Shown one piece after another: positions 22,110 through 32,455 of a stretch of DNA of 64,000 nt. Position 1 is the first letter of the stretch, and each line of letters starts with the position of its first letter. The notes under the pieces are model-generated. The model did no database searches. It was not told where the DNA came from and saw only the letters and a list, made by a program, of their open reading frames with translations. The position numbers and the translations under genes were made by a program. This stretch comes from Arenicola marina (lineage: Eukaryota > Annelida > Polychaeta > Arenicolidae), in contig OZ025258.1 in assembly GCA_964019135.1 (NCBI GenBank), positions 7,149,961 to 7,213,960 of the forward strand, read 5' to 3'.

Positions 22110-25100
22110 CAGGGAGAGTGTGTGACAGGGATAGTAAGGGGGAGTGTGTGGCAGGGGTGGTTAGGTAGAGTGTGTGACTGGGATAGTAAGGGGGAGTGTG
22201 TGGCAGGGGTGGTTAGGTAGAGTGTGTGACTGGGATAGTAAGGGGGAGTGTGTGGCAGGGGTGGTTAGGTAGAGTGTGTGACAGGGATAGTAAGGGGGAG
22301 TGTGTGGCAGGGGTGGTTAGGTAGAGTGTGTGACTGGGATAGTAAGGGGGAGTGTGTGACAGGGGTGGTTAGGTAGAGTGTGTGACAGGGATAGTAAGGG
22401 GGAGTGTGTGGCAGGGGTGGTTAGGTAGAGTGTGTGAGAGGGATAGTAAGGGGGAGTGTGTGGCAGGGGTGGTTAGGTAGAGTGTGTGACAGGGATAGTA
22501 AGGGGGAGTGTGTGGCCGGGGTGGTTAGGTAGAGTGTGTGACAGGGATAGTAAGGGGGAGTGTGTGGCAGGGGTGGTTAGGTAGAGTGTGTGACTGGGAT
22601 AGTAAGGGGGAGTGTGTGGCAGGGGTGGTTAGGTAGAGTGTGTGACAGGGATAGTAAGGGGGAGTGTGTGGCAGGGGTGGTTAGGTAGAGTGTGTGACAG
22701 GGATAGTAAGGGGGAGTGTGTGGCAGGGGTGGTTAGGTAGAGTGTGTGACAGGGATAGTAAGGGGGAGTGTGTGGCAGGGGTGGTTAGGTAGAGTGTGTG
22801 ACTGGGATAGTAAGGGGGAGTGTGTGGCAGGGGTGGTTAGGTAGAGTGTGTGACAGGGATAGTAAGGGGGAGTGTGTGGCAGGGGTGGTTAGGTAGAGTG
22901 TGTGACAGGGATAGTAAGGGGGAGTGTGTGGCAGGGGTGGTTAGGTAGAGTGTGTGACAGGGATAGTAAGGGGGAGTGTGTGGCAGGGGTGGTTAGGTAG
23001 AGTGTGTGACTGGGATAGTAAGGGGGAGTGTGTGGCAGGGGTGGTTAGGTAGAGTGTGTGACAGGGATAGTAAGGGGGAGTGTGTGGCAGGGGTGGTTAG
23101 GTAGAGTGTGTGACTGGGATAGTAAGGGGGAGTGTGTGACAGGGGTGGTTAGGTAGAGTGTGTGACAGGGATAGTAAGGGGGAGTGTGTGGCAGGGGTGG
23201 TTAGGTAGAGTGTGTGACTGGGATAGTAAGGGGGAGTGTGTGACAGGGGTGGTTAGGTAGAGTGTGTGACTGGGATAGTAAGGGGGAGTGTGTGGCAGGG
23301 GTGGTTAGGTAGAGTGTGTGACTGGGATAGTAAGGGGGAGTGTGTGGCAGGGGTGGTTAGGTAGAGTGTGTGACTGGGATAGTAAGGGGGAGTGTGTGGC
23401 AGGGGTGGTTAGGTAGAGTGTGTGACTGGGATAGTAAGGAGGAGTGTGTGGCAGGGGTGGTTATGTAGAGTGTGTGACTGGGATAGTAAGGGGGAGTGTG
23501 TGGCAGGGGTGGTTAGGTAGAGTGTGTGACTGGGATAGTAAGGGGGAGTGTGTGGCAGGGGTGGTTAGGTAGAGTGTGTGACAGGGATAGTAAGGGGAAG
23601 TGTGTGGCAGGGGTGGTTGGGTAGAGTGTGTGACTGGGATAATAAGGGGGAGTGTGTGACAGGGGTGGTTAGTTAGAGTGTGTGACAGGGATAGTAAGGA
23701 GGAGTGTGTGGCAGGGGTGGTTGGGTAGAGTGTGTGACGGATAGTAAGGGGGAGTGTGTGGCAGGGGTGGTTAGGTAGAGTGTGTGACTGGGATAGTAAG
23801 GGGGAGTGTGTGGCAGGGGTGGTTAGGTAGAGTGTGTGACTGGGATAGTAAGGGGGAGTGTGTGACAGGGGTGGTTAGTTAGAGTGTGTGACAGGGATAG
23901 TAAGGAGGAGTGTGTGGCAGGGGTGGTTGGGTAGAGTGTGTGACAGGGATAGTAAGGGGGAGTGTGTGACAGGGGTGGTTAGTTAGAGTGTGTGACAGGG
24001 ATAGTAAGGAGGAGTGTGTGGCAGGGGTGGTTAGTTAGAGTGTGTGACAGGGATAGTAAGGAGGAGTGTGTGGCAGGGGTGGTTAGGTAGAGTGTGTGAC
24101 AGGGATAGTAAGGGGGAGTGTGTGACAGGGGTGGTTAGTTAGAGTGTGTGACAGGGATAGTAAGGAGGAGTGTGTGGCAGGGGTGGTTGGGTAGAGTGTG
24201 TGACGGATAGTAAGGGGGAGTGTGTGGCAGGGGTGGTTAGGTAGAGTGTGTGACTGGGATAGTAAGGGGGAGTGTGTGGCAGGGGTGGTTAGGTAGAGTG
24301 TGTGACTGGGATAGTAAGGGGGAGTGTGTGGCAGGGGTGGTTAGGTAGAGTGTGTGACTGGGATAGTAAGGGGGAGTGTGTGGCAGGGGTGGTTAGGTAG
24401 AGTGTGTGACAGGGATAGTAAGGGGGAGTGTGTGGCAGGGGTGGTTAGGTAGAGTGTGTGACTGGGATAGTAAGGGGGAGTGTGTGACAGGGGTGGTTAG
24501 GTAGAGTGTGTGACAGGGATAGTAAGGGGGAGTGTGTGGCAGGGGTGGTTAGGTAGAGTGTGTGACTGGGATAGTAAGGGGGAGTGTGTGACAGGGGTGG
24601 TTAGGTAGAGTGTGTGACTGGGATAGTAAGGGGGAGTGTGTGGCAGGGGTGGTTAGGTAGAGTGTGTGACTGGGATAGTAAGGGGGAGTGTGTGGCAGGG
24701 GTGGTTAGGTAGAGTGTGTGACTGGGATAGTAAGGGGGAGTGTGTGGCAGGGGTGGTTAGGTAGAGTGTGTGACTGGGATAGTAAGGAGGAGTGTGTGGC
24801 AGGGGTGGTTATGTAGAGTGTGTGACTGGGATAGTAAGGGGGAGTGTGTGGCAGGGGTGGTTAGGTAGAGTGTGTGACTGGGATAGTAAGGGGGAGTGTG
24901 TGGCAGGGGTGGTTAGGTAGAGTGTGTGACAGGGATAGTAAGGGGAAGTGTGTGGCAGGGGTGGTTGGGTAGAGTGTGTGACTGGGATAATAAGGGGGAG
25001 TGTGTGGCAGGGGTGGTTAGGTAGAGTGTGTGACTGGGATAGTAAGGGGGAGTGTGTGACAGGGGTGGTTAGTTAGAGTGTGTGACAGGGATAGTAAGGA

Positions 25101-25643
25101 GGAGTGTGTGGCAGGGGTGGTTGGGTAGAGTGTGTGACAGGGATAGTAAGGGGGAGTGTGTGACAGGGGTGGTTAGTTAGAGTGTGTGACAGGGATAGTA
25201 AGGAGGAGTGTGTGGCAGGGGTGGTTAGTTAGAGTGTGTGACAGGGATAGTAAGGAGGAGTGTGTGGCAGGGGTGGTTAGGTAGAGTGTGTGACAGGGAT
25301 AGTAAGGGGGAGTGTGTGACAGGGGTGGTTAGTTAGAGTGTGTGACAGGGATAGTAAGGAGGAGTGTGTGGCAGGGGTGGTTGGGTAGAGTGTGTGACGG
25401 ATAGTAAGGGGGAGTGTGTGGCAGGGGTGGTTAGGTAGAGTGTGTGACTGGGATAGTAAGGGGGAGTGTGTGGCAGGGGTGGTTAGGTAGAGTGTGTGAC
25501 TGGGATAGTAAGGGGGAGTGTGTGGCAGGGGTGGTTAGGTAGAGTGTGTGACTGGGATAGTAAGGGGGAGTGTGTGGCAGGGGTGGTTAGGTAGAGTGTG
25601 TGACTGGGATAGTAAGAGGGAGTGTGTGGCAGGGGTGGTTGGG
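22110..25643. repeat. 52-bp minisatellite, about 68 copies
   Basis: Units contain GGATAGTAAGGGGGAG and GGCAGGGGTGGTTAGGTAG, with GACAGG/GACTGG, GGCAG/GACAG and GGTAG/GTTAG variants. A 50-bp unit with GTGACGGATAG appears at about 23737, 24202 and 25396. The rare TTATGTAGAG (23461 and 24809) and GGATAATAAG (23639 and 24987) markers both repeat 1348 bp apart, which equals 26 units less two 2-bp deletions. The array therefore contains a segmental duplication of about 1.35 kb. The TTAGG inside the unit is not telomeric, because it occurs once per 52 bp. Confidence 0.97.
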
Positions 25644-26446
25644 ATGAAAGGACCACGTGGGAGTGGGGCTAACAATGAGGGGTATGTATAAGGTGCTGGT
25701 GGGTTGGACGGAATCAATCTGACTCCGCCGAATGGATGGTAAGGAGGCATAACCTAAAGAGGCTGGGCGATAACAGGGAAGGGTTCGCGGCGGCTAGGCT
25801 ATGTTGACACTGGCCACTCCGCTGACGCCGTAGGACACCCGCACCCCACCCCCTGACACCACCCATGTAGCTGGAGTCCGGTCTCCCTACAGCATCCGCA
25901 CCCACCCCTCCCCCACCTCTACCCCTAAACCCACCCCGGCCCCCACTCCTACGCCACCCCCAACCCCATGGGCCCACCGACGCCACCCCTGTGGCTGGTA
26001 TCCGGTACCCCTGCAGCAGACTCGTCCCCACCCCTTCCCGCACCCCAATTCCAGCCCTGGCACCCCGTCTCCCCAACCACCACCCTCTCGATTCGACTTC
26101 CAAGCGCTGTCCTCCATGTTACCATATCCGTCTCTGAAGGACGAGGGTAAGGGGGTGACAGGAGTGGGGGGTGGGCCGGCGGGGTGTGGGGTAAGGTGGA
26201 GGTGGAGGGGTGTGTGTGTGTTGGGGTGGTATAGAGTAAGACTATTGACCCTGTGAGAGTGACATCGATGACTCTGTAGGGGCTAGTTGTTGGTCAGCTG
26301 CGGAAGTCTTAGGAGGGGGATCAGTCAGGGGGTGGGGCGGCATGGGGGGTGGGGGTGGGGGTGGGGGTCGCCAGTGCGGGGGTGAGATAGAACATAACAC
26401 GTCTTTCAGTCGATGCAGTGTTGATGACAATGGTGGAGAGGTTGAG

Positions 26447-26535
26447 CTGGGGGGGGGGGGGGGGGGTTATGGTGGTGATGGTGGTGCCGGTGGTGACGGT
26501 GGTGCCGGTGGTGCCGGTGGTGACGGTGGCGATGC
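26447..26535. repeat. G run and GGTGRYGGTGS microsatellite
   Basis: A run of G (about 26450-26466) is followed by GATGGTGGTGCCGGTGGTGA-type steps, a 9-15-bp imperfect period. It gives a glycine-rich plus frame and a histidine-rich minus frame. Both are artefacts of the repeat. Confidence 0.8.
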
Positions 26536-27081
26536 CTGGAGGAAATAGTTGGAGATGCTGACGAGACGTGCTCACACACCTCCACCACTTCCCCACCGTG
26601 TCCCCGTCCCCAATCAGGAGCCGTGTCATTAACGACCCCTTTAAAAAGGTGACTCGCCTTTATCACCGCCTTGGCTAGATATTGCTGCACACACGACGTG
26701 TGCTGCACAGTGCTGCTCTCAAAGCCAAGTGCCCACATTGTGGTACAAGGTGATAGATCAGCTTACATGACACTTAGCGCAGCGGGTTTAGGTCTGCAGC
26801 ACATGGCGGTAACAACCAACGTCAAGGTCAAACCAAAGCCAAGTTGTCAGGTACTGAATTTTGACACCGTGGATAGCATAACACATCTCTCAAATAAATA
26901 ATATCAAGCTGCATATAGGAAGATATGTATATATATATATATATTGATGATGGTTTTAAATGTGGTCTACACTTTAAATTATATGGATTATTCTGCTGAT
27001 ATGTAATGAGCTCGCGGAGACTGAGATTGCAGTAGAATATATGTACATATAAATATAGCTATATGTAAATGTCTCTAGGCT

Positions 27082-27360
27082 TCATATATGACCCACAGTA
27101 ACATAATTCCCAGGGATTACTTTGCTGCAGCTAACGGAATCAGAAAGGGATGCACTTGGGTTTGAGTAGATTATATAACACGCACCAGATGCCATCCTTA
27201 TAGCCAAAGTACATGCGTTCTGCTTGGTGAAATCACGAATCACTCCGATGTGGATAGTTAAACTGTATTTCTTACCAGCTAAGTCGATACGCGGTATAAG
27301 ATGGGCGTTGGTGGGGGGTGTACCTTCCCGGAACACCCCCGACTTACATGTGTCTGACAT
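27082..27360 (-). CDS. Small open frame, unknown, weakly supported
   Basis: A 92-codon frame with an ATG start (27360-27358) and its own stop is open on the minus strand just upstream of the SINE. The middle contains LAGKKYSLTIHIGVIRDF, which looks like ordinary protein, but no domain is recognisable. The length is only mildly more than expected by chance. No splice signals, poly(A) signal or second copy were found. Confidence 0.15.
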   Translation of the reverse strand: MSDTCKSGVFREGTPPTNAHLIPRIDLAGKKYSLTIHIGVIRDFTKQNACTLAIRMASGACYIIYSNPSASLSDSVSCSKVIPGNYVTVGHI

Positions 27361-27372
27361 TCTCTCCCAGCG

Positions 27373-27579
27373 CTACGGGGACCCAGGGAAGCCGGAAGTA
27401 GCTCAATTGTTAAGCAAACCCTGTCTCGGTAGAGCTGTAGATTAACAGGTCGCGGGTTCGAACCCGCGTGTATGGAAGTAGGAAGCAAGTCTCACCTAAC
27501 CGCATGTTATATTGCCGGGAGATTTCATGACCCAAATCAGCCTTCGTGGGCCCGAAAGGTTTTTATTCTACGGGGACCC
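27373..27579 (+). mobile_element. tRNA-derived SINE with 12-bp target duplications
   Basis: Perfect 12-bp direct repeats CTACGGGGACCC at 27373-27384 and 27568-27579 bound a 183-bp insert. Near its 5' end are an A-box-like TAGCTCAATTG (27399-27409) and a perfect B box GGTTCGAACCC (27455-27465) inside a palindromic T-arm-like GCGGGTTCGAACCCGC. The T loop is one base short of a normal tRNA, and extra bases separate the boxes, so this is not a functional tRNA gene. The 3' end is T-rich (GGTTTTTATT). Order, length and duplications fit a SINE inserted by target-primed reverse transcription. Perfect duplications suggest a fairly recent insertion. The partner LINE cannot be named. Confidence 0.75.
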
Positions 27580-27640
27580 TTGTCACGCCACGGACAACGT
27601 GACTGATTAGGCGATAGTATCCATACTTTAAGTGTCATCA

Positions 27641-30600
27641 AGACATTAGCATGGTGGTTCCTGTCATAAACCCTCTGTAGGGAGATTAGCGTGGTGGTTC
27701 CTGTCACAAACCCTCTGTAGGGAGATTAGCGTGGTGGTTCCTGTCAGAAACCATCTGTAGGGAGATTAGCGTGGTGGTTCCTGTCACAAACCATCTGTAG
27801 GGAGATTAGCGTGGTGGTTCCTGTCACAAACCCTCTGTAGGGAGATTAGCGTGGTGGTTCCTGTCAGAAACCATCTGTAGGGAGATTAGCGTGGTGGTTC
27901 CTGTCACAAACCATCTGTAGGGAGATTAGCGTGGTGGTTCCTGTCACAAACCATCTGTAGGGGATTAGCGTGGTGGTTCCTGTCACAAACCCTCTGTAGG
28001 GAGATTAGCGTGGTGGTTCCTGTCAGAAACCATCTGTGGGGAGATTAGCGTGGTGGTTCCTGTCACAAACCCTCTGTAGGAAGATTAGCGCGGTGGTTCC
28101 TGTCAGAAACCCTCTGTGGGGAGATTAGCATGGTGGTTCCTGTCACAAACCCTCTGTGGGGAGATTAACATGGTGGTTCCTGTCAGAAACCCTCTGTAGG
28201 GAGATTAGCGTGGTGGTTCCTGTCACAAACCCTCTGTAGGGAGATTAGCGTGGTGGTTCCTGTCACAAACCCTCTATGGGGAGATTAGCATGGTGGTTCC
28301 TGTCACAAACCATCTGTAGGGAGATTAGCGTGGTGGTTCCTGTCACAAACCCTCCCTAGGGAGATTAGCATGGTGGTTCCTGTCACAAACCATCTGTAGG
28401 GAGATTAGCGTGGTGGTTCCTGTCACAAACCCTCTGTAGGGAGATTAGCATGGTGGTTCCTGTCACAAACCCTCTGTAGCGAGATTAGCGTGGTGGTTCC
28501 TGTCACAAACCCTCTGTAGGGAGATTAGCGTGGTGGTTCCTGTCAGAAACCATCTGTAGGGAGATTAGCATGGTGGTTCCTGTCACAAACCATCTGTAGG
28601 GAGATTAGCGTGGTGGTTCCTGTCAGAAACCATCTGTAGGGAGATTAGCGTGGTGGTTCCTGTCACAAACCATCTGTAGGGAGATTAACATGGTGGTTCC
28701 TGTCAGAAACCATCTGTAGGGAGATTAGCGTGGTGGTTCCTGTCAGAAACCATCTGTAGGGAGATTAGCGTGGTGGTTCCTGTCACAAACCATCTGTAGG
28801 GAGATTAGCGTGGTGGTTCCTGTCAGAAACCATCTGTAGGGAGATTAGCGTGGTGGTTCCTGTCACAAACCATCTGTATGGAGATTAGCATGGTGGTTCC
28901 TGTCACAAACCATCTGTAGGGAGATTAGCGTGGTGGTTCCTGTCAGAAACCATCTGTAGGGAGATTAGCGTGGTGGTTCCTGTCACAAACCCTCTGTAGG
29001 AAGATTAGCGCGGTGGTTCCTGTCAGAAACCCTCTGTGGGGAGATTAGCATGGTGGTTCCTGTCACAAACCCTCTGTGGGGAGATTAACATGGTGGTTCC
29101 TGTCAGAAACCCTTTGTAGGGAGATTAGCGTGGTGGTTCCTGTCACAAACCCTCTGTAGGGAGATTAGCGTGGTGGTTCCTGTCACAAACCCTCTATGGG
29201 GAGATTAGCATGGTGGTTCCTGTCACAAACCCTCTGTAGGGAGATTAGCGTGGTGGTTCCTGTCAGAAACCATCTGTAGGGAGATTAGCGTGGTGGTTCC
29301 TGTCACAAACCATCTGTAGGGAGATTAGCGTGGTGGTTCCTGTGACAAACCCTCTGTAGGAAGATTAGCGTGGTGGTTCCTGTCAGAAACCCTCTGTGGG
29401 GAGATTAGCATTGTGGTTCCTGTCACAAACCCTCTGTGGGGAGATTAACATGGTGGTTCCTGTCAGAAACCCTCTGTAGGGAGATTAGCGTGGTGGTTCC
29501 TGTCACAAACCCTCTATGGGGAGATTAGCATGGTGGTTCCTGTCAGAAACCATCTGTAGGGAGATTAGCGTGGTGGTTCCTGTCACAAACCCTCTGTAGG
29601 GAGATTAGCATGGTGGTTCCTGTCACAAACCCTCTGTAGGGAGATTAGCGTGGTGGTTCCTGTCACAAACTCTCTATGGGGAGATTAGCATGGTGGTTCC
29701 TGTCACAAACCATCTGTAGGGAGATTAGCGTGGTGGTTCCTGTCACAAACCCTCTGTAGGGAGATTAGCATGGTGGTTCCTGTCAGAAATCCTCTGTAGG
29801 GAGATTAGCGTGGTGGTTCCTGTCACAAACTTTCTGTAGGGAGATTAGCGTGGTGGTTCCTGTCAGAAACCCTCTGTGGGGAGATTAACATGGTGGTTCC
29901 TGCCACAAACCCTCTGTAGGGAGATTAGCGTGGTGGTTCCGGTCACAAACCCTCTGTAGGGAGATTAGCGTGGTGGTTCCTGTCACAAACCATCTGTAGG
30001 GAGATTAGCGTGGTGGTTCCTGTCACAAACCCTCTGTGGGGAGATTACCATGGTGGTTCCTGTCAGGAACCCTCTGTAGGAAGATTAGCGTGGTGGTTCC
30101 TGTCACAAACCCTCTGTAGGGAGATTAGCGTGGTGGTTCCTGTCAGAAACCCTCTGTGGGGAGATTACCATGGTGGTTCCTGTCACAAACCCTCTGTGGG
30201 GAGATTAGCATGGTGGTTCCTGTCACAAACCCTCTGTGGGGAGATTAGCGTGGTGGTTCCTGCCACAAACCCTCTGTGGGGAGTTTAGCGTGGTGGCTCC
30301 TGTCACAAACCCTCTATGGGGAGATTAGCATGGTGGTTCCTGTCACAAACCATCTGTAGGGAGATTAGCGTGGTGGTTCCTGTCAGAAACCCTCTGTGGG
30401 GAGATTAGCGTGGTGGTTCCTGTCAGAAACCCTCTGTAGGGAGATTAGCGTGGTGGTTCCTGCCACAAACCCTCTGTAGGGAGATTAGCGTGGTGGTTCC
30501 TGTCAGAAACCCTCTGTTGGGAGATTAGCGTGGTGGTTCCTGTCAGAAACCCTCTGTAGGGAGATTAGCGTGGTGGTTCCTGTCGCAAACCCTCTATGGG

Positions 30601-30899
30601 GAGATTAGCATGGTGGTTCCTGTCACAAACCATCTGTGGGGAGATTAGCATGGTGGTTCCTGTCAGAAACCCTCTGTGGGGAGATTAGCGTGGTGGTTCC
30701 TGTCAGAAACCCTCTGTGGGGAGATTAGCGTGGTGGTTCCTGTCAGAAACCCTCTGTGGGGAGATTAGCGTGGTGGTTCCTGCCACAAACCCTCTGAAGG
30801 GAGATTAGCGTGGTGGTTCCTGTCACAAACCCTCTGTAGGGAGATTAGCGTGGTGGTTCCTGTCAGAAACCCTCTGTAGGGAGATTAACATGGTGGTTT
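27641..30899. repeat. 40-bp minisatellite, about 81 copies
   Basis: Units carry GAGATTAGCGTGGTGGTTCC and TGTCACAAACC, with variants at GCG/GCA/ACA, CACAAA/CAGAAA, CCTCTG/CATCTG and TAGG/TGGG. A rare AAGATTAGCGCGG block at 28081 recurs at 29001, exactly 920 bp or 23 units away. One unit near 27960 is 39 bp, which shifts the register once. Since 40 is not a multiple of three, stops appear periodically and only short frames occur. Confidence 0.97.
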
Positions 30900-32455
30900 C
30901 GCGGACACTCGGTATCTTCTGTACGGAAACCATGAGATATCGCAAGAGGCCAATGTATGGGTGTTCCGAGCCGTGAAAGATGTTTCGAGCACAAGCCGAT
31001 TTTCACCCTTATGCCCGTTTTGAGCACGTTAGTGAATTTTAATTACATGCGTGTTAAATTCTTATAGGTCCAATTACGAACTAACGATGTCTGTTCTGGA
31101 ATCATGTCCGCGTCTCGGTAATTGCTACTGGCCATGTTGCTGTCGTGCACCTCTCAGGCAAGGAACCTTGTATTGGGTCTGATTGCCTTCTGATCAAGCT
31201 CAATTACGTTTAAACCAAACATGTAATACGCATGACCTGCGTGCAGCAGCAACGAGGAGATGGACTGAAAAATAAATCATATGCCGTGAATTTCACGCAC
31301 CATCAGACCGATTTAATATTAAAGCGGGTATTTAAGATATATATTCTATATACTTTCGATACAGAACAGCTTCAAAGAAGAAGCCATCGCTTGCCTTCCG
31401 TATTAATAACTGTGAAGACCGAGTTGTCACAAGGTTAATCTACACAGATCTACTTGCGGCTGGAATATCATGCCTCACCAGTAGACGTTGAACGTACAAT
31501 CAGAAATGTCGCGGCGTAGCCGTGGCGTCCCTTCAACGTCCATGTCGTGCCATATGGAGACGTTTCCGCGGCGAGGGGATAACGCAATCATGGCGAAAAA
31601 CTGGAGCAGGTTGTTTTTTGTCGCCGCTGAGATATTGCCAAGATGTGCCTTGGGTTTGGGTTTAGTCGGGTATAGCGCCTCGACATGACAGTGCGTGATG
31701 ACTAGTGGGCGGACCGCTCCAGAGATTAGTTCCTCGGGCTCCAGCTAGAGGGCGTATTGGATTACTGGGAACTTCCGGTTGAGACTGAGGCCACTCGACA
31801 TGCTGCTGACGTGGAAAATGACTCTAAACAATTGAATTATGCCGCACATAGGGACGTAAAGCTGGTCTTTTTCTTGTTTGCGCTCAGTTTGTCGCCGAAG
31901 TGTCTGCGAGTCGAGGTGGCTGTGAGGCTCAAGGCGTAAGATGTAGCATGGTCGGTGCCTTATACCCTGTTAGCTGAACAAATGTATGCTTTAGGGGCAG
32001 ACCACTTGATTTCATGAGAGATGTCGGGCGTGGGTAGGGGGTGCGGTAAGGAGGGGGGTCGGTGTCTCTTTGACACTTATTGTGTTGTGTTAGTGTTATT
32101 ACGTTTAGAGGCTGGGGGAATTGATGCAGCATGTTTTACCTAATGAAGTAATTAAGCAGACCAAGCAATATATTGGAGCAAGATGTGCTTGAGGATAAAT
32201 GCCAGATATATGTTTTCATCCCTCAAAAATCATCACTCGGTTTATGAGATCGATCGAAAGCAAGTGAATGTCGGCACAACCAGATACTAATATTGTACGT
32301 TAGCACCGCCCATGCACCTCCCACACCCGCCGCGCCCCGCCCTTCCCGTTTGTTTCCTTAGTTTTCAGCCTAGTTTTCTCCGTATCATCAGATATCAGTG
32401 TTTATCTCAGCGTTACCTCACAGCTGCTGGTCACCAGTCGGCTGTCCCTCCATAT
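30900..32455. other. Spacer, no supported gene
   Basis: Ordinary-complexity sequence without repeats. Short plus frames at 31488-31688 and 31757-31939 have no domain or splice support. C-rich sequence with ACCCGCCGCG lies near 32310-32340. Confidence 0.5.

Larger units (their letters stand above)
25644..27372. other. Spacer, G/C-skewed then AT-rich
   Basis: Up to about 26350 the strands alternate between C-rich (25830-26090) and G-rich (26150-26360) sequence. A GGTGGTGCC/GGTGACGGT microsatellite lies at about 26470-26530 next to a run of G. The 26900-27080 stretch is AT-rich with a short (AT)n. A candidate small minus frame lies at 27082-27360. No complete gene is seen. Confidence 0.5.

Noticed and set aside
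22110-25643. TTAGG inside each 52-bp unit as a telomere trace
   Set aside because: It occurs once per 52 bp and is not tandem. No run of any telomeric hexamer or pentamer was seen.
27391-27470. Functional tRNA gene
   Set aside because: The A and B boxes are present, but the T loop is one base short, the box spacing is enlarged, and the insert is bounded by target duplications. A SINE fits better.
27641-30899. CRISPR-like array
   Set aside because: Units are contiguous near-identical 40-mers with no variable spacers.
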